From Glossina fuscipes (Eukaryota; Arthropoda; Insecta; Diptera; Glossinidae), in the NCBI RefSeq assembly GCF_014805625.2, contig NW_023998517.1:573548-637547 (forward strand): a stretch of DNA of 64,000 nucleotides, in the 5' to 3' direction. Each line of letters begins with the position of its first letter. Positions within the stretch are counted from its first letter, which is position 1. The notes beneath the pieces were generated by a model, which saw nothing but the letters and a program-made list of their open reading frames with translations, was not told the origin of the DNA and ran no database searches. Below are positions 14,632 through 25,785 of the stretch, one piece after another. The position numbers and the translations under genes are program-made.

Positions 14632-14686
14632 TCATCATCATCATCATCATTATTATCATCATTATCATTATCATCATCATCATTAT
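14632..14686. repeat. (CAT/TTA)n microsatellite
   Basis: Imperfect trinucleotide repeat of CAT with interspersed TAT. It creates the apparent His-rich and Ile-rich open frames over this spot, which I do not treat as genes. Confidence 0.85.
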
Positions 14687-17639
14687 GAACTTCAACATAA
14701 TTATCTATCTCTCTTCTTTACCTATAAATACATATTTATCTGTATACAAATGTGCATTTATATGTCCGCGTTCATGTGCGTGTGCATTCTATATACCGGC
14801 TACATTGGTATGATATCTTTACGCAGTATTTCAATAATAATTTTTTATGACAAGCAACTTGACTTCCAGATCAGTAACAATTTTAAATTGTTTGTTTGTT
14901 TTTTGACTGGTTGTTTGACTTTCGTATTCACTGCACACTGAGAGAAATACTAAATACTAAAGTATAACAAGTTTATCAATTAGCGGCCTTAATGATTATA
15001 TATATATATATGTATATATCGTATATGTATTGCATATTCATTACAAATATATATCAAAACAGTAAACTTTGGAAACTGATACGTTTGCCATTTGAGACGA
15101 GATGAGAAACGAAGGTATGTGGCAGAAGTGCTATATGAAAATTTGGATATGCAGGGTGCCGATTACCTATATTATTCTTCTGGATATCGAACCGACTATC
15201 AAAAGTATTCCCTCGTCTTAGAAAAGCAGTTACAAGAAACCTTCCGATCTTTTATAAATAGGATTTTTGCCTGTAAACGGGACTGCACCCAAATTTGCGG
15301 TATTGTGTCTATGACTGAAAGCAGATAGTTATAACAAGCTGCACGACTACATACTACACTCTTGAAGATATCGTTTTTAGGTTGTCTGAAGAAAAAATGT
15401 AAGTTTTCAGCTTCAACGGTGTATCGGTATCGACTACAAAGTGAAAAAATGCTTAACTGTCTTGTTCGCACGATGGGTTTATCTCACCGTGATCTTTGCA
15501 ATCCTTGCTATCAATGTCCGAACGTAACCGGATCGGCTAACCATCTACCCCATCACCCATGAAAGCAAGTGGTAACCATCTATCCTAACACCCATGAATG
15601 CAAATGGCATGAATACGCTCCTTAATATTTCTTGAAGAAATCTTCTCAAATGATATCAATCGGAGAAGAGAATTTGTAAGGAGAGATTGGCAACACAATT
15701 CATTATTTTTATGTCATGATATTAGGCCAGACAACTTTTACTTAAGCCAAAAGAGAGTGTTGCTTTTCGGCTTTTCTAAGTACTTGCTTATGTAACGATT
15801 AAATCAATTTTTTGATTTTTTCAAATGTTTTCGGCTTGGACTTGAGGTATTTTCCTTATTTTTCACTTTCTTTTTCGGTGCATGAAAACGGTGATAGTTA
15901 TGGAGGAACAAGTTCTTGAGTTACAATACAAAAGCAAGCAGTTTGATGCCTAATGAAATGAAAATTTACTTCTCAAGTCTTATCGATTTTGTAAGCACAC
16001 TTAGGTCCACAGTAAGGAGTAGAAACATATTGTCCCCTAACACGGCAGGCGATGGTTTCTCTTTCTTTGTAGATTTCTTTCTGTGTAGATATACGTCACA
16101 GTGTCTTTTCAGTGTAGGTTCCTCTTGCGCTAAGAAATTCATTTACGTTATGACTGGCGTCTGTTGGGTTAAAGTATTGAAGTATCAATTGGATGACATC
16201 TTTTGATATGGGTAATGTAGTAATGACACTTTACGTTCTGAATTTCATATTACGAACATATATTCAAGGTGTACTATAAAAACAATTTTTCATACGCGTA
16301 TGTAGAGGTAGAAATGTTAAGATAATTTTTTTAATAATTTCTATGAAGAAACTATTTATAATAAGAGAAAATCGCGGCAACCTATGTAGTGAAACTTGCC
16401 ATTTCCGCTTACTTATAAGTTAATAGTACAATGAAATATGTTAATTTTATTGTAATTACCATTTGGAATCTTTGTGCAGTAAGTAAGTAAGCCGTTCAGC
16501 GAATAGCAACTTAAAATGCAATCATTTTTTATAATTATTATAAGTCGCGACTAAAAGCCCAAGTATTTTAGTTATTACATAAATAGATGCACCTATGCGC
16601 GGCTTTAACGCGGCTCGTTCTACACGTCCTCGATCTTACACGGTTTTCAACATCTTCCTTGCCAAGTGTACCATTATCGGTATTTGCTTGTAGATCAAAC
16701 TTAATCTTTTAAATTAAGTTATTAGAGTCTAAAAGCGAATTGCTGCTAACACCATTTGATTCGATGTAATGATGTTTACAATGGCTTTTGCGATTAGTGC
16801 CGATTAGTTGCCAGTGTATATGTGAGTCGTTAATTAAGTCTTTCTTTCGTAATTTTAATATATAATAGGTGCTTGCATGTATCTTGATCAGAGATATCTA
16901 TTGATGGAAATAATAAAGTAATGCGAAGTATCAACGTTTAGTTGAACAAATCGAACAATATATTGCTGCCAAAAAGCCCAGCAATAGCGGATAACAGATG
17001 CAAAGTCGTGCATAAGTTTTGCATAATAGTGCCTGGCTGCACGTTACAAGAGATGTCAATGATATCCTGTTGCAGGTCGAACGGGAAGTTCTGCTGCATC
17101 CAGAGTAATCACTAAACATAGCACCCTCTGTTTCCACTTCTTCACATCCATGCAGCATGCCTTGGCTGGCACGCGGTACCGAAATGCTGAAGTAGTGCGA
17201 AAATTGTTCGATGTGCGTTGTTCTTTCGATGGTGCCAGAAAGATGGGAAAAAGTGTATCTTGATCAATATATATTGTATCAATTTTTCTCAATAAGTGCC
17301 CTTTTCAAGTGAAAAAATGATCAAAATACCTGCAAGAACCGGGTAATATAATATCTTATTGTATGAATAAATTATAATTACGACAAATATATACTTTCTC
17401 TCATGAAGGCAAAGAAGTATTCGTTTAAAATAATGAACCTTCTCGTGTCCCATGAACCGAAAACGGTACATGTTCCGTGGTATCTACCCATTTACAAATT
17501 GATAAGAAGCTTATTGAAAGCAAAAGGTCAACAAAAAAAAGAATCACTTTTCATCTCTACTTAAAAGCAAGTAAAAATGCTATGCCATACATTACTACCG
17601 AATATTTTACATCACTTCGCTTATTACAGTTACTCATAC

Positions 17640-17870
17640 AGTTATTTTTTAAAATAAGCCCCTTTACGGGATATCCGATCCGAATCATTTTCAATAGCAT
17701 TTGCTTTTGGTCTGAAATACGTGAGTGCATTAAATTTCATCAAATTATACCAAAAATTGCGATCCGTGGCTTGAAAACCGTGAAATCGTTTCAGAAAGAG
17801 ATTTCGAATCGATCCGCCTCTCAAGTTACTTTCGGTGTTGGTTACAAGCTTAAACAAAACTTAACCTGCA
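17640..17870 (-). repeat. dispersed repeat family A, minus partial copy
   Basis: On the plus strand GATCCGAATCATTTTCAATA, GCTTTTGGTC and AAATTTCATC match the reverse complement of the family A core. The open frames at 17477-17926 and 17642-17857 derive from it. Confidence 0.6.
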
Positions 17871-17924
17871 TCGCAAATGGCGTAGAGTTTAAAAACACGA
17901 AAATTTATTCTGTTTTCAGATTCT

Positions 17925-18047
17925 AAGCCTAAGTTCTTAACCACTAGTATCTAAAAGGCGATCGGCATTATTAGAAACTCTACCGCACTTGAGCTTTGAA
18001 CCCAAGAACCAATAGAGAGGTTAATCAAGATCCCTTGCCAAAGTGGT
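17925..18047 (-). mobile_element. tRNA-derived SINE, partial minus copy
   Basis: The plus strand carries AACTCTACCGCACTTGAG followed by TTTGAACCCAAGAACC, the reverse complement of the SINE B-box and downstream sequence. The body segment matching GCCGATAGCCTTAGATGC is also present in reverse at about 17950-17980. The A-box side is degraded and no clear target-site duplication was found. Confidence 0.65.
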
Positions 18048-19778
18048 ATTGTTATGTTTTTCGTTTTGAATAAAATTATTTCATTCCAGGTTTACCTGGT
18101 TATAAAATGTTACTTAAATGTGTTATTTAACTTTAGGTTCACTAAATGGCTAAAAAAAACTAGATTGGTAATTGCATGGTTGGTTGATTTTGTTAAACCA
18201 TTCCCAACATCCAGAAAGAAGTTTTAGAGGCACCATAGAGTACATATATTTTTGACCCGCATTAAATTGTGAATTGATTTAAGCGTCACCGTCTGTCCGT
18301 TTGTGTAATGTTCGTTGTAAACATTCTTCTGCCCGCAAAAACGAAACTATCGTCTTCAAATTCAGCAAAAGCGTGGGAAGTTCATGCAAACAGGTTCCTA
18401 TTGAAATTTGGTCAAATTGGTCAAAGGACACGCCTACAGTATTACATAAACTGAGAATGCCTCTGTCTTGCAAAAGTAATAAAAAATTGTTTTTTTACTC
18501 ATTACTAACGAACCAAAGCAGATTAACCTACAAAAACTTTGAACGTATAGTCGATGGGCGATGCTTTACTGCAGAAATGGACAAAATCCCCTCCACTGCT
18601 CTATACTTTAGGGAATTAATATTTCATTTTTTTTGTCGAAACCTGTGCCCGGAACCAAGTTTGCGAAACTCTGTAAAGTATATATATTTCGGACCAGTCT
18701 CAAATTTAGGATGCATCTAACAGTCTACTCGATTTTGCAGTATATGCGGTAAACACTCCTCCGTTGACAAAAGATGAACGAAGATGTCGCCAAAAAATTC
18801 CCAAAAGAATTTGACCCAAACCCGTCGAAGGACATTACTACATCGCTCAACCGCCTATGCAATGAAAACTGAGAGCCCCATCGCTTTCTGAATTTTTGCC
18901 AATTACTCATAAATTTCAACAGATGCATGATATAAATTTTCACTTTTATTATACAAAAATTGAAAAAAGTGAGCTATGCCCACCTAGTATTATGAAATAT
19001 GAAAATTTATTTTTTTTCTTTTTCCGTTTCTTTGATCCAAATTTTACATACGAAAAGTTTTAATTTCGATCTTCGCAATCTATAGGTATATTGGAAAAAG
19101 GAGGGGAGAACACCCGGCAAAGAAAACCCAAGTCGGGTAAACAGTGTATTCGGCTTAAGAATAATATATAATCCGCTTAAAGACATAAAATAATCGACTT
19201 GTTAAATGGAATTGGTCCGCATAAAGGAGTTCAGGGCAAAGTGTCCGCATGGAGGAGGATGACGTGAGCGGGTCCCATTGGAAAAACTAGCTTAAAAAAG
19301 GTACCTTCGTATATTCAACAGTGATAAAGTAATTAGTACCGATGGCATAGCTAGTTATTTATTCCGATGTTTATATTGACGAGGCGAATCAATTGAATCT
19401 ACCGACCATATCGTTCGCGTCAAATGACGGTGCATTTCTTCTACTCTGTAGAATGCAGCACAAATTGATTATTAATTTTACTCTTGATGTTGAGAAAACA
19501 AAAAAAAAGCGTTCACTTTCAACTTCGCAAAAAGTTGATCATATACAAGCGAAATCTAAATGCGTTTCTCGCGTAGCCAAGATAAAATTCTTTTTTTGTA
19601 CGAGCCTCCTATTTAAGTTTTCTTCTCGACCTTACGTCGTGGTATTTGTTGCAGTCACTGTTTCAGTTTATCAAAACTTATCTTTTGATCACAAGAACGT
19701 GATAAAGTCGGTGAATAATCGAAATTTTTTACCCAAAATTTGTATTTATATATATACTTTCCGATAATTAATACTTAC

Positions 19779-20940
19779 GTTGGGGTTTCGGTACATTTCT
19801 TTTTAATTGCATCCATTTATAAGTCGGCAAATTGTTGCCTTGTTTCGGTGATTTTGTTTGATTAGCATTATTTAAAGTAGATCCTGTAGTTGTTGTTGCC
19901 GATGAAGACGACGCCGTTGGAGTAGTTCTTGTGTTAGGTGATAACTCTTGTTGACTGCAGGCATTTTGTTCAATACACGATCGAGATGTAGAAGAATGTT
20001 GTAAAATAGCTGATGATGTGACCAGATGTGAAGGCGGTTGGGATAAATTTTGTACATTATAGGAATCGATAGCATCCAAAGTCGCATAAGTTGAATTGGT
20101 ATTTGGTTGATGACGCCAAACTTGCGAAGAATGCTGTTGCGGGTGTGAGCTGGTATTTAAATGCATTAGTGAATCATCAATGTTATAAGTTGAATGTAGG
20201 ACAGAGGCGTATTTTTCTTCAACTGCTGGAAGGTACGAAGAATGACTGGGATTCGAATGCTGTTGGGCTTGAGAATGGGGAGAATTTTGATTGTATAGAC
20301 AGTCAAGATTTGTGTAACTTAAGCCATTTTCGGAACTTATGATGGGAGGATCGAGTGACGGATTGTGGGTTTGCGTAGCATTAGGGGCGACTGGCGAATT
20401 GCCAGCCGCTGGTGCTACTGCGGAAATCGATGCTGTAGCATAGTAGGCATGCACTGAATCGCTTTCATAGTAAGCAATGTCAACAGCAGATTGGCTGGCA
20501 TTGGCATGATTGCTTGGAGTGGAACCGTGGGCGATGGGCAGGGTATTCGATGTAGTTATGCCGTACTCTGCTGCACTGGGACTAAAGAGATGAGAATGCG
20601 TGTACAATGTTTGTCCGGAAGCATTCGCTGATTGCACGGGAGGAGGTGTAAGTTGAGGTTGTTGTTGGTAATAATTGGGAGGCGACGAAGATGTTTCATA
20701 TAGCGGATAACCGATTCCTACATGATGATTTTGTTGATGATGTACGCCACCATGCGACATCGGCGAGGCGTGAGGGAAGTAAGTACTTGAATAATCATTT
20801 GGAGCAGTCATATCGGACGCTGAATTGATAGTATGACCGCTATGAGTATAAGTATTAGCGTGATTAGAATGGTGATGATGGTGATGATGATGATGATGAT
20901 GGGGATGATGGTTGCCATACATGCTGCTTACGTCCATCAT
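19779..20940 (-). CDS. lab: Labial homeodomain protein, exon 1 (partial CDS)
   Basis: This is the first coding exon of labial, the anterior-most Hox transcription factor, a nuclear DNA-binding protein acting in head, brain and midgut patterning in Drosophila. The start at 20940 (CAAACATGATG) gives MMDVSSMYGN, as in Drosophila Labial. The open frame upstream to 20970 only begins at TTG. Visible are a run of 11 His (residues 14-24), conserved islands such as LFSPSAAEYGITTS, YESDSVHAYYAT, SSENGLSYTNLDC and EEKYASVLH, and the YKWMQ hexapeptide at residues 374-378, which contacts Extradenticle/Pbx in this family. The exon holds 387 codons plus one base. It ends after ...VPKPQ at a strong donor, GTAAGTATT (19778 downward). 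The homeobox is on a later exon not seen in the window. Plus-strand ORFs over this exon are shadows. Confidence 0.95.
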
Positions 20941-21455
20941 GTTTGACAATTCAAACACTATATCGCACAAAGATTTTTAAATATAAATATTACAACTTTT
21001 CAACCCTTGTTACACAACAACGCAAAATGGTTTATCACACACTATCAAGTATTTTATGAAAATCTTAAATATTTTCCTATTACGTATTATTTGAGTATAG
21101 AATTAATTTTTAACTAAAATATTTCTTTTTAATTTTTTTTTTATTATGGAAATATTATGGATATATGTAACACCGTCACTTCTAAGAGCAAAGCGACGGA
21201 ATCGCGTATTTTTAAATTTCAATCGTATTACTAATAAATTATCAAATTATTTTCTAACGTATGCGCACAAAGAAAAAACATGCATCGCCGCATGAAAAGA
21301 GGAATTGAACTGTTTCATGGCTACGATTATACATGCAAACCATACACTCACCACCGTTCGTTCATTTTTGTGACGTTGCTTGTTAAGTTATTAACATATT
21401 TTACGTCAACAATTTCGAAAACTCCGCCTCTCAGCTAATATTCGAACGATATTTT

Positions 21456-21492
21456 TCTCTTTCCTTCTCTCTCTCTCGCTCTCGCTCTCTCT
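21456..21492 (-). promoter_or_regulatory. CT/GA tract upstream of labial (GAGA-type)
   Basis: On the labial strand this reads as GAGAG repeats interrupted by CGAGAG, about 520 bp upstream of the ATG. GAGAG elements bind Trl/GAGA factor and often mark promoters and Polycomb-regulated Hox DNA (general knowledge). Whether this is the promoter, a PRE, or only a microsatellite cannot be settled from sequence. Confidence 0.45.
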
Positions 21493-23301
21493 AATTTGAC
21501 CAGTATCACTCACTCATCACTCGTTCAATGTTGTTATGTTGGTTTCTTTCTTTGTCATCATTTTATATTGCTTGCTTAGAGTTTTTCAGTTTCTGTTCAG
21601 TCATAGCGGTAGCGATACAAAAGGAAAATAGGGGTGGCAGACTTTGTATATATTAACGTAAAAATTCTTAAATAAACTTTAGAGATTATTGGAACGAACA
21701 ATGTACCTTATGTTGATCATATACTTAAGGTTGTCCTATGAATCAGAGAAACTAGAATCTTGATTCGTACTCTAATAGAAAAGCCTGAACTCGTAGAGCA
21801 TTTTCTATCTGTGCAACCTTGTTCAAAAGAATCGTGATTCCTTCGAAAGTTGTGCCAAGCAAGGCCGGCCTTATGCTATTCTTGAAACACTCGCATGAAG
21901 CAAAGGCTTTATAGCCAATTATTAAAACAGGAAATTTTTACAAACAGAAATAAGAATTGTTTGTCGTTTACAACAGCACTAAATGTAAACGTTCCCTAAC
22001 ACCTCTAAAAATGTGGAGAAAATCAGCCCTGTCCACCCAATGCATCAACATTTTTTTTCTTTTTTTTTGCAAAAGCCTTGAAGGAAAGCTCCGAGACACC
22101 GTTAGTTGCGTATATTCTTGGCTTTGTCTTGTCTTGTCACTTAAGTGCGTCTACCCGTTCGTATGTCCATCTGTCTGTCGCCTAATCTGTGCAATATCTG
22201 TATAAATCTACCATAGACACGATGAAAATTTTCATGTATATTTTATAGGATTGACTATAGCATATAGCCATGCCCACTTAATGTTATAAAGTATGGAAAA
22301 TTAGTTTTTTCGTTTATATTGAATCTTTTCTTTTCTTAGATGCGACCAGGGCCGAATATAATTTTCTTACTTCTTTTTTTTACGATGGGCAAACAAAGCA
22401 GTGAAAGTAGAGCGTAGAGCATACAGCATTAGACCGTGCTTTCCTCTTCGGGCAAATTGGAAATTACTTAACTACCCTCAATATGAATGCTATGCTACTA
22501 CCAATAAAACTTGCATTGGCCCCTTCTCATTAGCTACGACCGTGACTTAGGAGAGAATTTTTATTTATTCATTTTTTTAATTTGAAATTTTCAAGTTAAC
22601 GCCCTAATTTTTGTATATATGGAAGCAGGCGATATAAGTATATCTATATAGTATAGTATAGAAGCAACTAAATGTATGTAAGAATGTTATTACAGAATTA
22701 ACATAAACGAAAAATGCCACATGCTCCACAAACGTTGAGTTTAGTTATCAGACACGTTGCTTTTAATGTTTTCCTTTTCTCATTTCTGGACACTTGTGTT
22801 ACTACGAAGGTAATTCCCAATGGATGGATAGATGGAATAAACCGAACTGCTCAGGTAATATCTTGTCTGTAACTGTTGTCCTGTCAATTGCAGCCTGCTT
22901 ATGTACATGAATATAACAACAATGAATGCTATGCTATGTAAGTTAAATATGTAAAAAGTTTTCATATAAAACTAAAGCAAATGGCAGAGTAGGAATTGTA
23001 CGACACCGAACGTGCGAAATATCCAAGCTACTTGAATGCGTATTTATTTTAGGCGACACAGAATAGATTTTAAGTAGGTGCAGCCTTTCTAAACATAAAG
23101 ATGTCAGGCAATTGACAGCTCTACGTGAGTCGGTATATGGTATACGAAATGACACAAAAACTCTAGCTAAGAATGTGAATGTGAATGTGAATGCTGGCTG
23201 CTGTACTATCTGCACAGGGCATATGGAAGATGCATTGGCATATCTTTACAAAAATGTATGCATTTATGATTTTATGCATTTTTTGTGAAAATTGAAAGAC
23301 A

Positions 23302-23329
23302 TTTTTTTTTTTTTTTTTTTTTTTTTTTT
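23302..23329. repeat. poly(T) run, 28 nt
   Basis: An uninterrupted T tract. It could be the tail of a minus-strand retroposed sequence, but nothing recognisable adjoins it. Confidence 0.9.
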
Positions 23330-24560
23330 GAACAAACCTACTATTGCCTCATTTATCCCGTATATGATTTTATAAATTTCTTTCGAATTTCATTAAAGTA
23401 AGTTCCCTTTTCATCTTTTCATTTTCAATTCTTTATGCTGACATTGTCTACTTCATATCCCTTAGTTTATAGCCCGTCAAGTCTTCTTTCATTTTCTTTT
23501 CAAAGAACTTATATTATTTAATTTCAAGTAAAATTTCTAATTTTGTATGGCTTACTTAACACATGTATTTACATTTTCGCTTCTATTTTGCTTTCGGGTG
23601 ATCTGTTATAATTTAGACAGTAACAATTGATAGCAACATGATGTTTAAAGTTTTCCTAGTTCTCTCGTATGGATATTTATTAGGCAGGAAAATGTCTTTA
23701 ACATTATGTTTGATATTTTGAAGAAAATTAAACTTTTTCATTTTAATGTAATTCTCTTAGTGAAATGTGTCGAGAAATTTAATTAAATGAAAATGGGTAG
23801 CTTTGTGCCTTTCCTTCCTTCTAGGCTTGCTCAGCAAAATGTTTCGAAATTACGTCTAATAGGGAAGTCGTTGCCCGGAGACAAACTGTTCCGCTTGATG
23901 CCTTCTATAATGTCAGCTTCCCTTTAATAAAATGAGGGTTTTTCTTAACTGACTCACGAAGCTCGTCTCCCGAACGTTTCTCATATTAATTAGCATTCTT
24001 AAGTAGAAACTATTTCGAAGAAATGCGTGGGCGTCAAAAATAGGCATCTAATGTCAACTGTGTATGACGAACGTATATATCATGATCCGTCCATCCGCCC
24101 TTGTTGGATTTCCTTTATAGTGTATTTTAAGAAATAAGTCGACACAGCTAACTGGTTAACTGAATTGAAAGTTGGTTACCTTGAAAATCTAAATTTATAC
24201 TGACGTCGCATCTGAGCTAAAAGGAATAAAAGCCGAAATTCAAGGATAGAAAGAAATGACAGCTTAGGGAAGAATATCACATGTTGGAAGATTAGATCAA
24301 CGTTCTTTGCTCAAACCTGGGAATTCTTCATATTGACTCGGGCCTTTGTTAAACTGCACTTTGTGGCACGACATCGAAACACAAACGATATGATTATAAA
24401 CAAATGAAGGAAAATTTTATTATTATCATTACAGTTTGTTTAGGCTAAAGAAATAAATTCTAGGCGTTCACTCAGAAGATTTTTCCTATTCTCGTAATAG
24501 GGTTAAGTGCTTGCAGCCTAGTGGGTGTATGTTATTATACCTTTACTGAGCAGTCACTAC

Positions 24561-24615
24561 AGCTACGATTAAAATAAACTCTACCGCATTGAGATTTGAA
24601 CCCAAGGACACTCAC
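24561..24615 (-). mobile_element. SINE fragment (B-box side)
   Basis: The plus strand reads AACTCTACCGCATTGAG then ATTTGAACCCAAGGAC, the reverse complement of the SINE B box and flank. The tRNA head is cut off beyond about 24612 and no tail is obvious. Confidence 0.6.
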
Positions 24616-25350
24616 TTGGTAATCGGTGTTCTTCGCTATTCGCATGTTCTTGTGGATTAAGGTTATCGGCCCTATCTTTTAATAAAGACAGTCCAAATAT
24701 AAAAATATGCAATATATATTGTCACTACAATAAGCAAAGTGTTTGCTAGGAAACTTTAGCACAATCAAGGTCTTTTAAACGGGTCTTAAAGGATTTCACT
24801 GCAATATCATATTTGGAACATCTTGAGAACCTCTTATATATACAATCTCCTCATCTGTAAAACTAATTTAATAAAAACGCTTACGCAGTATCCTTTAACC
24901 CATACGAAAAATCTCGAGCGTCGTTATAACTTTAAAATCTTGTAATAGATCTTTTCTGCATTGCATTCTTTCGGCAAGTGTATGCACTCTACCTGGTAAT
25001 CAGTAACAATAATTGATTTGTTTTACTTTTGTGGTTATAGTATAAACTACAGTTTGTTTTATATCTGATTATTTTATTATATAGATGTCATTAAATGTTT
25101 TAAATGGTTTCTCTGTAGAAGTTAGCAAAGCTGTTTTGTTTAGCAAGAGCAAAATTCTAAACAATGTGGGCTTTTTGGTGACTTATTTTGATTTAGGTGA
25201 ATAACTGAACAGTTAAATTTACCAACTTTGATAGAGTGAAATTTTCATTTCGATCGCCGTATCAGTTACTTATCATACATTACGCACATAAATACATTGA
25301 TTGTGAAGTGTTGAGCGATCCGTATTGCGACGTAAAGATATGTATTGTAC

Positions 25351-25785
25351 TCACTTGTTCCCCTCGCCCCCCGGCTTTAAGATCGTTATAGATCCCGTCA
25401 CTTTCTTAGGTTTAGAACGCTATATAGCGTTCGGTGTTATAAAGTGTTTGCCACTCACCTGGTATTTAAGCCTACAGATGGCCGTACATTCGCACAGGAA
25501 ATGAGGGGTCATTTCTTTCGCCCCCTCAGAAATTCCGCATAAATCGGTATCTGAGATACCAACATTTTTCAGGTGTTACCTGAGGGAGTTATAAGCCCTG
25601 CAGCAGCCTCTTACGAGACATATGGCGATCTTTCGTTGTTCCAATAGCTTGCGTGCTATGTAGAAAGAATTGATCAATCTTTTAGGATGTCGTTATCCTT
25701 CACATTGCTTCCAATGGCTTGTCGATTTTTTATGCGCCTATTGCGAGACTAGTCTCTTGATGTGGCTCCATGGTACGTCCCAGCA
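25351..25785 (-). pseudogene. Non-LTR retrotransposon ORF2 C-terminus, decayed
   Basis: One minus-strand frame runs from about 25785 to a stop at 25353-25351 with only a few internal stops. Landmarks in order are PWSHIKRLVSQ, HWKQCEG, RHPKRLI, ARKLLEQRKIAICLVRG, LKNVGISDTDLCG and HFLCECTAICRLKY, then a Ser/Lys/Gly-rich end. This is the region after RNase H in jockey/R1-type retrotransposons: the conserved linker (P.sdlK...W), an RLxxGH-like stretch and a CCHC-like Cys/His cluster. No EN or RT domain is present upstream, so the copy is 5'-truncated. The block is visibly less AT-rich than its surroundings. The family assignment is firm; the exact clade is uncertain. Confidence 0.8.

Larger units (their letters stand above)
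1..19778 (-). other. lab: labial intron 1 (partial, continues left)
   Basis: This stretch lies downstream of the labial exon-1 splice donor and should be intronic. I looked on the minus strand for the homeobox exons (helix-3 WFQNRRMK and the LTRARRIEIA region) and did not see them, so the acceptor is probably left of position 1. Open frames here are short and unlike known proteins. The intron contains several dispersed-repeat copies, an intact SINE (10835-11006), a partial minus-strand SINE (17925-18047) and a degenerate 30-bp minisatellite (9360-9590). Drosophila labial also has a very large first intron (family knowledge). That this whole block is one intron is inference; a nested gene or unrecognised exon is possible. 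Confidence 0.7.

Noticed and set aside
14561..14941. 126-codon ORF with a poly-His stretch
   Set aside because: The His run is a (CAT)n microsatellite, the rest is AT-driven Ile/Tyr/Cys sequence, and there are no gene signals.
23958..23969. Twelve-base match to the 5' part of a Hox-cluster microRNA (miR-993-like GAAGCTCGTCTC)
   Set aside because: The match stops after 12 bases, the surrounding sequence does not form a convincing hairpin with a miR-10-type 5p arm, and the position is not where that microRNA is expected.
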